Source: Variovorax sp. CF079 (GTDB lineage: Bacteria; Pseudomonadota; Gammaproteobacteria; Burkholderiales; Burkholderiaceae_C). From it: a DNA stretch of 64,000 bases. Both the position numbers and the translations under genes were made by a program. Shown here in pieces: positions 18,744-26,929 of the stretch; the first letter of the stretch is position 1, and every line of letters begins with the position of its first letter. The DNA lies in the NCBI RefSeq assembly GCF_900101545.1, contig NZ_FMZU01000008.1, forward strand, positions 1-64,000. The letters are read 5' to 3'. The notes below the pieces were generated by a model. The model had not been told where the DNA came from. It saw nothing but the letters and a program-made list of their open reading frames with translations, and made no database searches.

Positions 18744-19892
18744 TCAGGCTCGCCGGAACAGCCGGCCAAAAAGACTGGAGGGTTCTGCCTGCCGCGGGTT
18801 CAGCGAGAGCGCGAGCTCGGCCAGGTTGCGGCTCACCGGATTCGAGCGCGAGAGTTCCGCCAGCGGAATGCCGCGGTTGATCGAGGTCGTGACCTCCTTG
18901 ACGTCCGGCACGGTGAGCAGGGCGACGGAACCCAGCGTGCGCCGGATGTCGGCGATGCCGATCTCGCCGCTCTTGTCGAAGCGGTTGACGATGAGCTCGA
19001 TCTTGTTCGCGGGATAGCCCAGCGACTTGAAGACCGCCATCAGCTTGTTCGCGTTCCGGATATGAGGCAGCCCGGCCTCCAACACCGGATAGATCCGCTG
19101 TGCGCGGTCGAGCGCACGGATCGCGAGGGTGTTGAGCGTCCGGCCGACATCGAGCAGGACGAAGTCGTAGTGTGCCGCCGCGACGCCGAGGATGGCGTCG
19201 ACATGCTCCGGCTTGACCTCCATGGCCTTCGTGAGGTCCTCCGGCGCGGCCAGGATGCTGAAGCTGGGCGTGACCTTGACCGTGCTGGCGGCCAGGAAGG
19301 AGGCATCCAGCCTGCTGATGTCGTGCGCGACGTCGGCGATCGTCGAGTTCGGGCGGCCGTCGTGCACATAGGCCAGCGCGCTGCCGAACTGCAGATCCAG
19401 GTCGATCAGCAGCACGTTGCTGGACTCGGCCAGCTGCCAGCCCAGGTTGGTCGCGAGGAAGGTGGTGCCGCTGCCGCCCTTGCAGGACATGAAGGCCAGC
19501 ACCTTGCCGCCGGCGCGCGCCTGCTGGCCTGCGAGCTTGGCCGCGATGCGGTCCACCGCGGCTTCGAGCGCGGGCGCCGTCGGCGGCGAAGGCAGCACCT
19601 CGCGCACGCCGGCGCGCATGGAGTTGATCAGGAACTCCGGGCTCTGCGTCGCACACAGCAGGATGACCGCGCACTTCGGATGATGGGTCGTGACGTACTC
19701 GACCAGCGCGAGCTCGTTGGGGTCGCAGCACATGCCCTCGACCAGCATCAGCTCCGGCTGCTCCTGTTCGGCGACCTGACGCATCCTGCTCTTGCCGCCG
19801 TCGAACAGGACGACGGTGTGCGAACGCGCTTCGAGTACCTGGCTCATCTCCTGGAGATGATGTCTGTTGGGCGAGATGATGGCGATTTTCAT
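18744..19892 (-). CDS. tadZ: Tad pilus polar localisation protein TadZ (CpaE)
   Basis: 382 aa. An atypical receiver-like domain (about 1-120) lacks a clear phospho-acceptor triad. It is followed by a ParA/MinD-type domain with the deviant P-loop KGGSGTT (138-144), in which the last lysine of KGGxGKT is Thr, as in the atypical ATPases of the TadZ/CpaE group. Then come VLLIDLDLQFGSALAY and FVLLDVGRTLNTLAIRALDR. TadZ places the Tad machine, usually at a pole. It sits between the pseudopilin genes and tadA in the usual order. Confidence 0.93.
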   Translation of the reverse strand: MKIAIISPNRHHLQEMSQVLEARSHTVVLFDGGKSRMRQVAEQEQPELMLVEGMCCDPNELALVEYVTTHHPKCAVILLCATQSPEFLINSMRAGVREVLPSPPTAPALEAAVDRIAAKLAGQQARAGGKVLAFMSCKGGSGTTFLATNLGWQLAESSNVLLIDLDLQFGSALAYVHDGRPNSTIADVAHDISRLDASFLAASTVKVTPSFSILAAPEDLTKAMEVKPEHVDAILGVAAAHYDFVLLDVGRTLNTLAIRALDRAQRIYPVLEAGLPHIRNANKLMAVFKSLGYPANKIELIVNRFDKSGEIGIADIRRTLGSVALLTVPDVKEVTTSINRGIPLAELSRSNPVSRNLAELALSLNPRQAEPSSLFGRLFRRA

Positions 19893-19914
19893 CGTGCAAT
19901 CCGTGGGTGAAGGT

Positions 19915-20346
19915 CTAGGAACAAATCGATGCGCTGTTCGGGTCCTGCCGCATGATTTCCCTGGGCAGGAAGGTCGAGAACGTCGGCATCGGAATCGGCG
20001 CCATGGAGAGTGCGCCGGCGATCGGCGAGATCCACTGGTAGTTCATGCCGGTGATCGTCACTGTCACGCCCTCGCAGGTCGCGGCGTTGCAGCCGCCGGG
20101 AATCCAGGCCAGGTTGATGGCACTGATCTGCGGCAGCAGGTTCTGCATCTTCGCCAGCACCTGGGCCTGCTGGGCGGTGTCGTCGCAGACGACCGCGTAG
20201 CGCGCCCCTGCCCGCGTAGCCTCCTGTGCGGCGCTCCAGGTGAAGAGCATGCGGGCGAAATCCGTGATGCCCAGCAGAAAGGTAAGAAACACGATCAGCG
20301 CCAAGGCGAATTCGACGGTAGTCGCGCCGGACTGTTGTCTGTTCAT
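19915..20346 (-). CDS. TadE/TadF-like pseudopilin
   Basis: 143 aa from the ATG at 20346, which overlaps the stop of the upstream pseudopilin gene (ATGA). The N-terminus is a TadE-like prepilin: MNRQQSGATTVEFALALIVF, with predicted cleavage after Gly7 and the Glu-Phe pair of TadE proteins, then a single TM. The C-terminal globular part has several cysteines (VVCDDTAQQ, GGCNAATCEG and a final ICS). Pseudopilins initiate or support Flp pilus assembly after processing by TadV. Which of the pair is tadE and which tadF cannot be told from sequence alone. Confidence 0.85.
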   Translation of the reverse strand: MNRQQSGATTVEFALALIVFLTFLLGITDFARMLFTWSAAQEATRAGARYAVVCDDTAQQAQVLAKMQNLLPQISAINLAWIPGGCNAATCEGVTVTITGMNYQWISPIAGALSMAPIPMPTFSTFLPREIMRQDPNSASICS

Positions 20347-20792
20347 GCTGATCCCCTCATGGTCGCCGTGATGTCGCTGAAGGTGATGTCGCCGTTGGCG
20401 TCGCCGAAGGCCAGCCCCATCACGCTCGGAAACAGGGAGTGGAAGGTGTAGTTGCTGACCCGCACCGTCACCGCCGTCAACACCGGATTGCTGCCGGTGG
20501 TCTGCCAGGTGCAGCAGCTCGCCGCTGGCACGTTGGCCAGGCTGAGGCCGCGTGCCAGCGGCGTGCCGGTGCCCGCCAGGTTGCCGTAGACGATGAGATT
20601 GCGTGCCTCGTCTATGTGGGTGCCGGGCGTCTGGAACGAGAGGTAGCGCACCGCATCGCGCGTCGACTTGGTGACGGCGTTGTACTCGTATATCGCCCGC
20701 CCGAACTCGGTGGTGATGAAGCTCAGCAGCAGCAGCAAGGGGATGATCAGGGCCAGTTCCACCAGCGCCACCCCGCGTTGTCTCGTTTTCAT
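20343..20792 (-). CDS. TadE-like pseudopilin
   Basis: 149 aa. It starts MKTRQRGVALVELALIIPLL: a basic leader, Gly7 cleavage point, Glu at mature position +5, then a hydrophobic helix. The globular part includes NVPAASCCTWQTTGSNPVL with an adjacent cysteine pair. Longer in-frame readings run back into tadG and lack any pilin leader, so the ATG at 20792 is preferred; it lies 5 nt after the tadG stop. Role as for the next gene: a minor pilin of the Tad machine. Confidence 0.85.
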   Translation of the reverse strand: MKTRQRGVALVELALIIPLLLLLSFITTEFGRAIYEYNAVTKSTRDAVRYLSFQTPGTHIDEARNLIVYGNLAGTGTPLARGLSLANVPAASCCTWQTTGSNPVLTAVTVRVSNYTFHSLFPSVMGLAFGDANGDITFSDITATMRGSA

Positions 20793-20797
20793 GGGCT

Positions 20798-22072
20798 TCA
20801 CCTGACCAGTACCGGGACCAGCGGACCCGCCATGCCGCCAGGCAGTCCGCTCGAGGTGCATGGGCTGCCCGTGGCCCCTGCATTTCCACGGTACTCGAGC
20901 TGGACGTTCGTCATGGGGATGGACAGCGGCTGCAGCATCAGCATGCATGCGAAGTCGATCACATGGGAGGCGCTGTTGATGACCGGCACGGTGACGATCC
21001 GGCGGTCTCTCCCGTACTGCATGTGCCCGCCCGCGACGTTCCCCGGCACCGCGAGCTTCTGGAAGCTGTTCAGGGACAGGCCGGTGATCGACTCGCAGCT
21101 GTTCGCGCCTTTGACCTTCGTGCCGGTGTCGGCGCACGAGGCGTAGGTGCCGCGCTTGGCGACGAAGTTCTGCGCGCTCGCCGGGGCACCTGCGCCCGGC
21201 GTGCCATCGTAGGCATTGAAGGCGGCCGGCCAGTTGAGCGCGGTGTAGGCGTAGCCGGTGAAATCAGGGTTCTTCTGATCGGGGCCGCTGCTGGCCTTGT
21301 AGATGCCGAAGCGCGCGTTCCATGCATCAGCCACCGAGGTCTGGACGCCGGGTGTGCCGAGGGTGTCGCCCATTCTCGTTCCGCAACTGCCATTCAGCTC
21401 GGCCTCGGTTTCGGCCGCGTTGTTGCTGCCGTCCAGGTTGGCCCAGCCGATCTCGCCGCCCTGGGACGCGCCCTGTTCGTTGATGAGCGTCACCCATTGG
21501 CCGACCGTGAATCCGTAGTCGGGCGCGCTCCCGCCGGCACTGGGCTTGAGCGCGACGGGAATGGGGCAGGTGCTCTGCGCGTGGCTGCGTCTCGCCACCG
21601 CAGTCGCCCCGACGCTGCGGGACGGCGGGTTGCCGGCCGTATCGCCGGAGAAGGCGCCGATGGCCTGCATCAACAGCATGCCCACGCCGGGCTGGGTGTG
21701 CTGGCACTGCGCATAGTCGGCCAGCGCCGGGTTGGTCGTCGGTGCGTAGGCCGCGTCCCTGAATGTGATGTCCACCGCGGAGATCTGGCCCTGTCCGCTC
21801 CAGGTGGGCGATTGCATGTTGACGCGGTTGAGGTTTCCCGCGGTCATGCCGGCACTGCGGGCGCGATCGATGGCCGTCGTCGGATGGTGATCGAGTTCGC
21901 GCGCGGCGGCCAGGGCGCAGCTGTCCATGGCCGTCTGCAGCTCCGTCTTGACGACGAACATGTGCCCGAAGTCCAGGGCGATGCCCATGAAGCCGAGCAG
22001 GAACAGCAGCACGAGGGCCGTCGTGATGATCACGGCCCCACCTTGGCGACGACGGGGAATCGCGTTGCGCAT
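20798..22072 (-). CDS. tadG: TadG-like pilus assembly protein
   Basis: 424 aa from the ATG at 22072, with GGAAGAGG 7 nt upstream; an in-frame start 14 codons earlier lacks this site. The N-terminus is RRRQGGAVIITTALVLLFLL, then GFMGIALDFGHMFVVKTELQ and TAMDSCALAAARELD, the usual TadG/von Willebrand-associated leader (Pfam TadE-like/TadG_N). The long periplasmic part has many Gly/Ser/Asn residues and scattered cysteines. No MIDAS DxSxS motif is visible, so a full vWA domain is not claimed. Located between flp pilins and pseudopilins. Confidence 0.82.
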   Translation of the reverse strand: MRNAIPRRRQGGAVIITTALVLLFLLGFMGIALDFGHMFVVKTELQTAMDSCALAAARELDHHPTTAIDRARSAGMTAGNLNRVNMQSPTWSGQGQISAVDITFRDAAYAPTTNPALADYAQCQHTQPGVGMLLMQAIGAFSGDTAGNPPSRSVGATAVARRSHAQSTCPIPVALKPSAGGSAPDYGFTVGQWVTLINEQGASQGGEIGWANLDGSNNAAETEAELNGSCGTRMGDTLGTPGVQTSVADAWNARFGIYKASSGPDQKNPDFTGYAYTALNWPAAFNAYDGTPGAGAPASAQNFVAKRGTYASCADTGTKVKGANSCESITGLSLNSFQKLAVPGNVAGGHMQYGRDRRIVTVPVINSASHVIDFACMLMLQPLSIPMTNVQLEYRGNAGATGSPCTSSGLPGGMAGPLVPVLVR

Positions 22073-22104
22073 GGGGTTTCCTCTTCCTTGCAGATCGCCC
22101 GCGA

Positions 22105-22281
22105 CTAGGGACATGTCCCCGTCGTCAGGCAGGAGGCCAGGTTGTTGATGAAGCTGCCAATGCCGGCCGCGAGGATCAAGGGCTGGAGGGCCACGACCAG
22201 CACAATGGAAACGATGGCGATGATCAGCGCGTATTCCACGACCTGAGAACCGTCTTCAGCCTTGAGCAGCGTGGCAAGCAT
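22105..22281 (-). CDS. flp: Flp-family type IVb pilin (Flp1)
   Basis: 58 aa from the ATG at 22281 (AAAGGA upstream). The leader MLATLLKAEDG is cleaved after Gly, then SQVVEYALIIAIVSIVLVVA with the signature Glu-Tyr at mature positions 5-6. The mature protein is 47 aa and ends in a cysteine pair (NLASCLTTGTCP) that could close a small C-terminal loop. This is a structural or alternative major pilin of the Tad fibre. A longer reading to 22380 exists but places the pilin leader internally. Confidence 0.92.
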   Translation of the reverse strand: MLATLLKAEDGSQVVEYALIIAIVSIVLVVALQPLILAAGIGSFINNLASCLTTGTCP

Positions 22282-22405
22282 GGGGATGTCCTTTGATGAC
22301 TCCGATACCGAAAATTCGGCAGCGGCCGGAGGGAGGGCAGGCAATGGGCGGCGTTCGGCCCCAGGGGATTGGCACGCCATTGCCGGCCCTCGACCCAGGC
22401 AACGC

Positions 22406-22618
22406 TCAGGCGCAGCCCCCGGCGGTCGTCAGGCAGTTGACGACGCGGCCGATGAAGGTGTTGAAGCTTCCGTTGTTGGCAGTCAGGGCCGACAGTGCGA
22501 TGACCAGGGCGATCGAGACGACCGCGATGATCAGGGCGTACTCGACGACCTGGGCGCCTTCTTCTTCCTTGATGAAAGAGCCGACGGAGTTGCTGATGGC
22601 GTTGAGAAACTTGTTCAT
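22406..22618 (-). CDS. flp: Flp-family type IVb pilin (Flp2)
   Basis: 70 aa. The leader MNKFLNAISNSVGSFIKEEEG is followed by mature AQVVEYALIIAVVSIALVIA. The 49-aa mature pilin again ends in a cysteine pair (VVNCLTTAGGCA) very like that of the neighbouring Flp1. The two genes are tandem paralogues, 124 nt apart. TadV, encoded in the same run, should process both. It is the better candidate for the major pilin because it has the more canonical leader. Confidence 0.93.
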   Translation of the reverse strand: MNKFLNAISNSVGSFIKEEEGAQVVEYALIIAVVSIALVIALSALTANNGSFNTFIGRVVNCLTTAGGCA

Positions 22619-22732
22619 GTGTATACCCGTTAAGTTGAAGATTGAAAAAATGAAAAGTGGTTGCTGAGGTGAAGGTGTCGATATCCCGTTGCCGCGACTC
22701 CTTTCTTTCCAATGAGGTTGATGAGTGCTTTT

Positions 22733-23008
22733 CTATTTGCCCCCGATGGCGCCGCCGATGTTGATGACGTTGACCGCCGGCGGTGGCGTCTTGTAGCTGT
22801 CGTGGTAGCGCAGCAGCGATTCCCTCGACGCCCTGCCGTCCATGCCGAGCGCCTGGTCGGTGTTCCTCCCGGCATCGGGGTTGATGGTCATCTTTCGCTT
22901 GGCGTCGCGCACCGCGTCGCCGAAGCGCGCGTCGTAGTTCGGCGTGGTCGATGCGCATCCCGCCAACAGGCCGGCGAGCGCTGCAATTACAAGAAGCTTG
23001 GTGGTCAT
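22733..23008 (-). CDS. Small Tad-locus outer-membrane lipoprotein (CpaD-like position)
   Basis: 91 aa with a lipoprotein signal MTTKLLVIAALAGLLAGC (lipobox LAGC, lipidated Cys18). The mature part has NYDARFGDAVRDAKRKMTIN and ends in NVINIGGAIGGK. It lies 9 nt after the secretin stop, the place where CpaD/RcpB lipoproteins, which assist the secretin, are found. It is shorter than CpaD (about 200 aa) and I cannot show homology beyond the RFGDAV string, so a secretin-pilotin role is inferred from context. Confidence 0.8.
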   Translation of the reverse strand: MTTKLLVIAALAGLLAGCASTTPNYDARFGDAVRDAKRKMTINPDAGRNTDQALGMDGRASRESLLRYHDSYKTPPPAVNVINIGGAIGGK

Positions 23009-23017
23009 GGCGTCCTC

Positions 23018-24487
23018 TTACTTGGTCTCTGAAAGCGGGGCGACCGGCGCCGGCGTCGAGCTCTCGAGCGCGCCGTTGAAGATGACCTCGGCGCGGCTGG
23101 GCACCACGTGGTTGTCGGTGGGCAGCCGCGGCGATTCCGTCAGTGGCTTGACCATCCGCGGCGTGATCACGAAGAGCAGCTCGGTCTGATCGTTCTGGAA
23201 CTCGGAGCTGCGCGCGAGTGCGCCCACCACCGGCACCTCGCCAAGGCCGGGGAAGCGTTTGATGGTCTCGGTGACGTTGTTCTTGATCAGGCCCGCGATG
23301 ACCAGGCTCTGGCCGTCGTGGAGCTGCACCGTGGTGTCGGCGCGGCGAACGGTCAGCGAAGGCAGCACCGCGGTAACGCCGCCGACGGTGGTGAAGGGCG
23401 AGCCGGTCTGCGACAGGTCCGACACCTCCGACACCATCTTGAGGTGCACCCGGCTGCCGTCCAGCACCGTGGGCGTGAACTTCACGCCGATGCCGAATTC
23501 CTTCTCCTCCAGCGTGATGGTCGGAAGGCCGCCGCTCTGGGTCTGCGAGACCGGGATGAAGATCTTCCCGCCCGACAGGAAGCTGGCCTGCTGGCCGCTG
23601 ATGGCCATGATGTTCGGCTCGGCGAGCACCCGCACCAGGCCGTCGTCCTTCTGGCCGTCGAGGTTGACCGCCGTGCGGCCGACGCGCAGCGCCTCGACCA
23701 GCCCGCCGCCGTTGCTCAGGAAGCTGGAGATCAGCGAATACTGGTTGGCGCCGCCGTTGGTGATCCGGCGCAGCGCGATCTGCGAGCCCAGGCGGTCCAG
23801 CAGCGTCTTGCTGACCTCGGCGATCTTGACCTCGAGCATCACCTGCTGCGGCGTCATCACGCGCAGCAGGTTCACCACCTTCTTGCCATCGCCGCCGTAC
23901 GAGGCGGCCAGGTGCATCACGTTGTCCAGCTTCATCGGGTCGCTGACCTCGCCGGTGAGCACGATGCTGCGCTCCGCGCCGCGCACCTTGATGCCCCGCT
24001 CCTCCGGCATCAGCTCGGCGAGCTTGGCCTGCAGCGCCGAGGAATCGACGGTGACCACGATGTCCTTGATGAAGCAGGTGCCTTCGGCGTTCTGCAGCAC
24101 CACGTTCATCGAGCCGGCGGTGCGGCCCTTGAAGAAGAGGTCGGTGGGGCTCAGCAGCGAGACCTCCAGGTCGGCGACGCCGTCGCTGCCGCCGCCTGCC
24201 GCCTGGGGCGCGCCGCCCCCTGCCGCCGCTTTGCCACTGCCGCCGACCAGGATGCGGGTCACACGCGACTTCAGCGGAATGACGGCCGACTTGCCCAGCG
24301 TCACATAGGTGGGCTGATCGTCGGAGACGATGGAAGTGCAGCGCCTCGCTGCAGGGGCCGCAGGGGCCGGCGCATTCGCGGGTGCCGCGGCAGCGACGGG
24401 AGCGACGGGCGGGTTGTCGGCTGCGAAGCCCGGGCCCGCGACGGCGAACGCTGCAAGCAGGCTGGCGAAATAAGCTTTCTTGTGCAC
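23018..24487 (-). CDS. rcpA: Tad pilus outer-membrane secretin RcpA (CpaC)
   Basis: 489 aa from a GTG at 24487 with AAGGAG 7 nt upstream, giving the signal peptide VHKKAYFASLLAAFAVAGPG. An ORF start 25 codons earlier has no such site and would bury the signal. Domains: T2SS/T3SS N-terminal region (about 75-170), BON-like segment IKVRGAERSIVLTGEVSDP, then the secretin core (about 220-465) with VMLEVKIAEVSKTLLDRLGS, GVTAVLPSLTVRRADTTVQL and GQSLVIAGLI. It forms the outer-membrane pore for the Flp pilus. Confidence 0.94.
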   Translation of the reverse strand: MHKKAYFASLLAAFAVAGPGFAADNPPVAPVAAAAPANAPAPAAPAARRCTSIVSDDQPTYVTLGKSAVIPLKSRVTRILVGGSGKAAAGGGAPQAAGGGSDGVADLEVSLLSPTDLFFKGRTAGSMNVVLQNAEGTCFIKDIVVTVDSSALQAKLAELMPEERGIKVRGAERSIVLTGEVSDPMKLDNVMHLAASYGGDGKKVVNLLRVMTPQQVMLEVKIAEVSKTLLDRLGSQIALRRITNGGANQYSLISSFLSNGGGLVEALRVGRTAVNLDGQKDDGLVRVLAEPNIMAISGQQASFLSGGKIFIPVSQTQSGGLPTITLEEKEFGIGVKFTPTVLDGSRVHLKMVSEVSDLSQTGSPFTTVGGVTAVLPSLTVRRADTTVQLHDGQSLVIAGLIKNNVTETIKRFPGLGEVPVVGALARSSEFQNDQTELLFVITPRMVKPLTESPRLPTDNHVVPSRAEVIFNGALESSTPAPVAPLSETK

Positions 24488-24513
24488 TTGGAATCTCCTT
24501 GAGTTCCTGGTTC

Positions 24514-25362
24514 CTAGAAGCAGCTGAGTGCGCGTGCCGAGCTCTGGATGACCTCGACGCACTCCTTGATTGCCGCCACGGCGGGCCGCACGACCGGCGA
24601 GCGGGGCTTGGCCGGCGCCGGCGCCGGGGCCGCTGCTGTCGACACGGGCACGATGGCCTTCTCGCCGAACAGCTGCGTCTTGGTGACGCCGGCGGTCACT
24701 ACCTTGTCCTTGTCCACCTGGTTGCGCAGCACCAGGGACAGCGTGCCGACGCTGCGGGCGAGATCGAGCTTTTCGGAATCCTCCAGCGACAGCTCGAGCG
24801 TCACGGCGCTGACCACCTTGGGCTTGGTGTCGTCGCGACCGGCTTCCTGTGCAACGGCCAGCACCAGCACATGCTCGAGCACCGTCTTGCTGATCTGCTT
24901 TCCTTCTTCGCCCTTGGCCTTGTCCTGCTGGGCGTTCACCATGACATCGACGTAGTTGCCAGGCAGTGCGAAGCCGGCGACGCCGACGACGTCATTGACG
25001 CGCACCGTCATGGCCCGCTTGCCGGGGGCGATGACCGCGGAAAGGCCACCCTGCGTTCCCACCGGCGCCAACTTTCCTTCCAGGATTGCCTCGCCACGCA
25101 GCACGCTGATTTTGGCGACGCGGTCCTGCACGTCCTTGAGCTCATTGAAAGCACCCGCCGGCACCGACCCGCTCGGCCAATCGACGGTGGACAGCATTTG
25201 CGCATTGATCTTGCTGCCGAGTTCAATATCGACCACGGCAACCACCACTTTGTTGGAAGCAATGCTTCCTTGCCGCGATACCCAGCCTGACGCATAGACG
25301 GCAGCAGCCAGGCCGATCATCAATGCCAGAATTAGAAGACCCATTGCCTTGATATTTCTCAT
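24514..25362 (-). CDS. cpaB: Tad pilus assembly protein CpaB (RcpC)
   Basis: 282 aa. One N-terminal TM (about 8-26), then a SAF domain (about 38-105: VVVAVVDIELGSKINAQMLS and LRGEAILEGKLAP) and the RcpC/CpaB domain (AMTVRVNDVVGVAGFALPGN, YVDVMVN). A Pro-Ala linker leads to an unusual C-terminus with two cysteines (KECVEVIQ, ALSCF). CpaB works with the secretin in the periplasm. GGAG stands 6 nt before the ATG. It lies between tadV and rcpA. Confidence 0.93.
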   Translation of the reverse strand: MRNIKAMGLLILALMIGLAAAVYASGWVSRQGSIASNKVVVAVVDIELGSKINAQMLSTVDWPSGSVPAGAFNELKDVQDRVAKISVLRGEAILEGKLAPVGTQGGLSAVIAPGKRAMTVRVNDVVGVAGFALPGNYVDVMVNAQQDKAKGEEGKQISKTVLEHVLVLAVAQEAGRDDTKPKVVSAVTLELSLEDSEKLDLARSVGTLSLVLRNQVDKDKVVTAGVTKTQLFGEKAIVPVSTAAAPAPAPAKPRSPVVRPAVAAIKECVEVIQSSARALSCF

Positions 25363-25400
25363 TTAGTGCTCCACTAATTGATGTTTGCGATCTGCGCCGG

Positions 25401-25985
25401 CTATGCATAGCCCAATTGCCGACCTAGTACGTAACCCATCGTCCCGATGCTGATGCAGATGCCATATGGGAGTTTTCCGATCGATTGGCTCGCCTCAATT
25501 CGACCATCGGGCCTGAAGCCTGCGAACGTCGATGCCAGCATGCCGAAAACTGCCGCTTTTGCGTTGTGCAGCATGCGCCTCAGTTTTCCCTTGAGAAATG
25601 CAAATCCGAGCGCGGCTATTCCGCCCACGATGAATGCGAATAGAACGGCCTGGAGCGTTTCGTGGACCCCGAGGAACGCACCGACCATCGCCATCAGCTT
25701 CACATCACCTGCGCCCATGACACCCAGCGCATAGGCCGGCAGCATGATCAGAAAGCCGAGGAAGAGTCCCCCGAACGCCTGCAAAAAAGCCGTTGGCGGC
25801 GACGCGGCGATGACGGTCTTGTAGACCAGCGCGAAAGCGGCGCCGCCGAATGTCAGCCAATTGGGAATCCTGTAGGTGCGGTAATCGCTGACGGAGGCGA
25901 CGACGAGCAGCACGAACAACACCACGATGCGCGGGTCGGTTGCCAGCATGGCCAGAAGTTCGAGTAGCGCGTGAAATTCTTGCAT
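25401..25985 (-). CDS. tadV: Type IV prepilin peptidase TadV (CpaA)
   Basis: 194 aa from the ATG at 25985 (AAGGA 8-9 nt upstream); a TTG two codons earlier is less likely. A24-family aspartyl peptidase: about six TM helices and the two catalytic aspartates in VASVSDYRTYRIPN and GVMGAGDVKLMA. It lacks the N-terminal methylase domain of PilD, as CpaA/TadV do. It cleaves the leaders of the Flp pilins and TadE-like proteins at the cytoplasmic face of the membrane. Base composition here is noticeably more AT-rich than in the downstream tad genes. Confidence 0.93.
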   Translation of the reverse strand: MQEFHALLELLAMLATDPRIVVLFVLLVVASVSDYRTYRIPNWLTFGGAAFALVYKTVIAASPPTAFLQAFGGLFLGFLIMLPAYALGVMGAGDVKLMAMVGAFLGVHETLQAVLFAFIVGGIAALGFAFLKGKLRRMLHNAKAAVFGMLASTFAGFRPDGRIEASQSIGKLPYGICISIGTMGYVLGRQLGYA

Positions 25986-25997
25986 GTTCAATTTCCT

Positions 25998-26144
25998 TCA
26001 GTTCTGTTTGTGCCAGGCGAGCAATAAAAGCATGCAAACGACCAGAATCAGCGAACCCACGAGTGCATATTCCATGAGCGAGGCGCCCGCCTCTTCCTTC
26101 AATAGATCGGCGAACGTATGCGACAGATGCCTCGCAAATCGCAT
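25998..26144 (-). CDS. flp: Short Flp-family pilin (Flp3)
   Basis: 48 aa from the ATG at 26144 with GGAG 6 nt upstream; a longer in-frame start at 26198 has no such support. The leader MRFARHLSHTFADLLKEEAG precedes mature ASLMEYALVGSLILVVCMLL, with the Glu-Tyr signature. After cleavage only 28 residues remain, essentially just the transmembrane helix plus HKQN, and the C-terminal cysteine pair of Flp1/Flp2 is missing. First gene of the tad run, 12 nt before tadV. It could be a minor pilin, or a truncated remnant. Confidence 0.8.
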   Translation of the reverse strand: MRFARHLSHTFADLLKEEAGASLMEYALVGSLILVVCMLLLLAWHKQN

Positions 26145-26444
26145 GCACTTCTCCGCATTGCTTTTTCGTTGGAGGAATTGATCGGAATTACCGGTCAAGC
26201 GTTTGGCTTGGATCTAATGTAGAGATGCAAACAAATGGATACATGAGCGTTGCGCCCTCATTTGAGCGGGACAGACCGCCTCTTTTGAAGGAGCTCTCGG
26301 CATGACAAAACGCCTACCAAAGTACTCATTTCCGAAGTCGACACGGACTTCCAGACGTGACTAAGCCGACCAGCAGCCGCTCAAGGATTCAGAGCGGCCG
26401 CGGTCGGCCAGTGGCGAATGTGTTCGAGGACGGCGGGCTGCGAC
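26145..26444. promoter_or_regulatory. Intergenic region upstream of the tad operon
   Basis: This 300-bp stretch lies directly before the first tad gene and must contain the operon promoter. It is comparatively AT-rich near 26200-26340. TTGACC on the minus strand (26196-26201) is a possible -35 element, but no matching -10 could be placed. A plus-strand 20-codon reading at 26302 behind AAGGAG is the only start with a ribosome site and looks non-coding. Confidence 0.4.
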
Positions 26445-26531
26445 TTACCAGCGGATCTGCAGGCCGATCGCGTGTTCTCCGATGTTCTCCGAGTCAGTGA
26501 GCCACTGACACGAAAACGGAAGAAGCGCCCC
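26445..26531 (-). pseudogene. Possible remnant of an outer-membrane beta-barrel C-terminus
   Basis: Between an in-frame TGA (26532-26534) and a TAA (26445-26447) the minus strand encodes 28 residues ending QWLTDSENIGEHAIGLQIRW. The alternating hydrophobic pattern and terminal aromatic residue look like the last strand of an outer-membrane protein. There is no start codon or ribosome site, and the frame is closed immediately upstream. If real, it is debris from a lost gene. The call rests on pattern alone. Confidence 0.3.
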
Positions 26532-26744
26532 TCAGCGGATGCTCGTCGAGCAGCAGCGCGATGGCGGCGACCGGCGCGCGTGATCGCACTCCAGCGCCGC
26601 CAGCAGCGTCGTGGTTTCCCTGACCCGATCGCTCATCCTCTTGTTCAACGGTTTCCAGCCGCGGTACATCGGCACCACCACCAGCCAGCCGATGCCGATC
26701 ACCCCGCCCAAGGCGCCTATGTATTCCCAGTGCATCGGTTCCAT
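26532..26744 (-). CDS. Possible small membrane protein
   Basis: 70 aa from an ATG at 26744 with GAGGGA 6 nt upstream. Residues 5-24 (HWEYIGALGGVIGIGWLVVV) form one clear transmembrane helix, followed by a basic stretch PMYRGWKPLNKRMSDRVRET. The last 20 residues are Arg/Ser/Cys-rich and unlike coding sequence. In the neighbouring frame the same DNA reads PVAAIALLLDEHPLRGASSV, which looks more protein-like, so the 3' half may be frameshifted. No homologue recognised. Confidence 0.4.
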   Translation of the reverse strand: MEPMHWEYIGALGGVIGIGWLVVVPMYRGWKPLNKRMSDRVRETTTLLAALECDHARRSPPSRCCSTSIR

Positions 26745-26929
26745 CGCGTTCCCTCTGTCGATTTGGAGTGGCTGTCCGAGAGACAAGGGCGCGAGTGTGC
26801 CGAGTGCCGGGTCGAAGCGGCTACGACTTTGGTCGAAGTCTGGGCCTTTCTACCTACAAAGCCGTGCATTTCGAGAAGCTTTGCACAGTGGGGCCTGACG
26901 GCGGCGAACCTGCCTCGACCCCGCCCCAG

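Noticed and set aside
26302..26364. A 20-codon plus-strand ORF behind AAGGAG
   Set aside because: Too short, with basic low-information residues, and no partner or conservation clue; probably chance.
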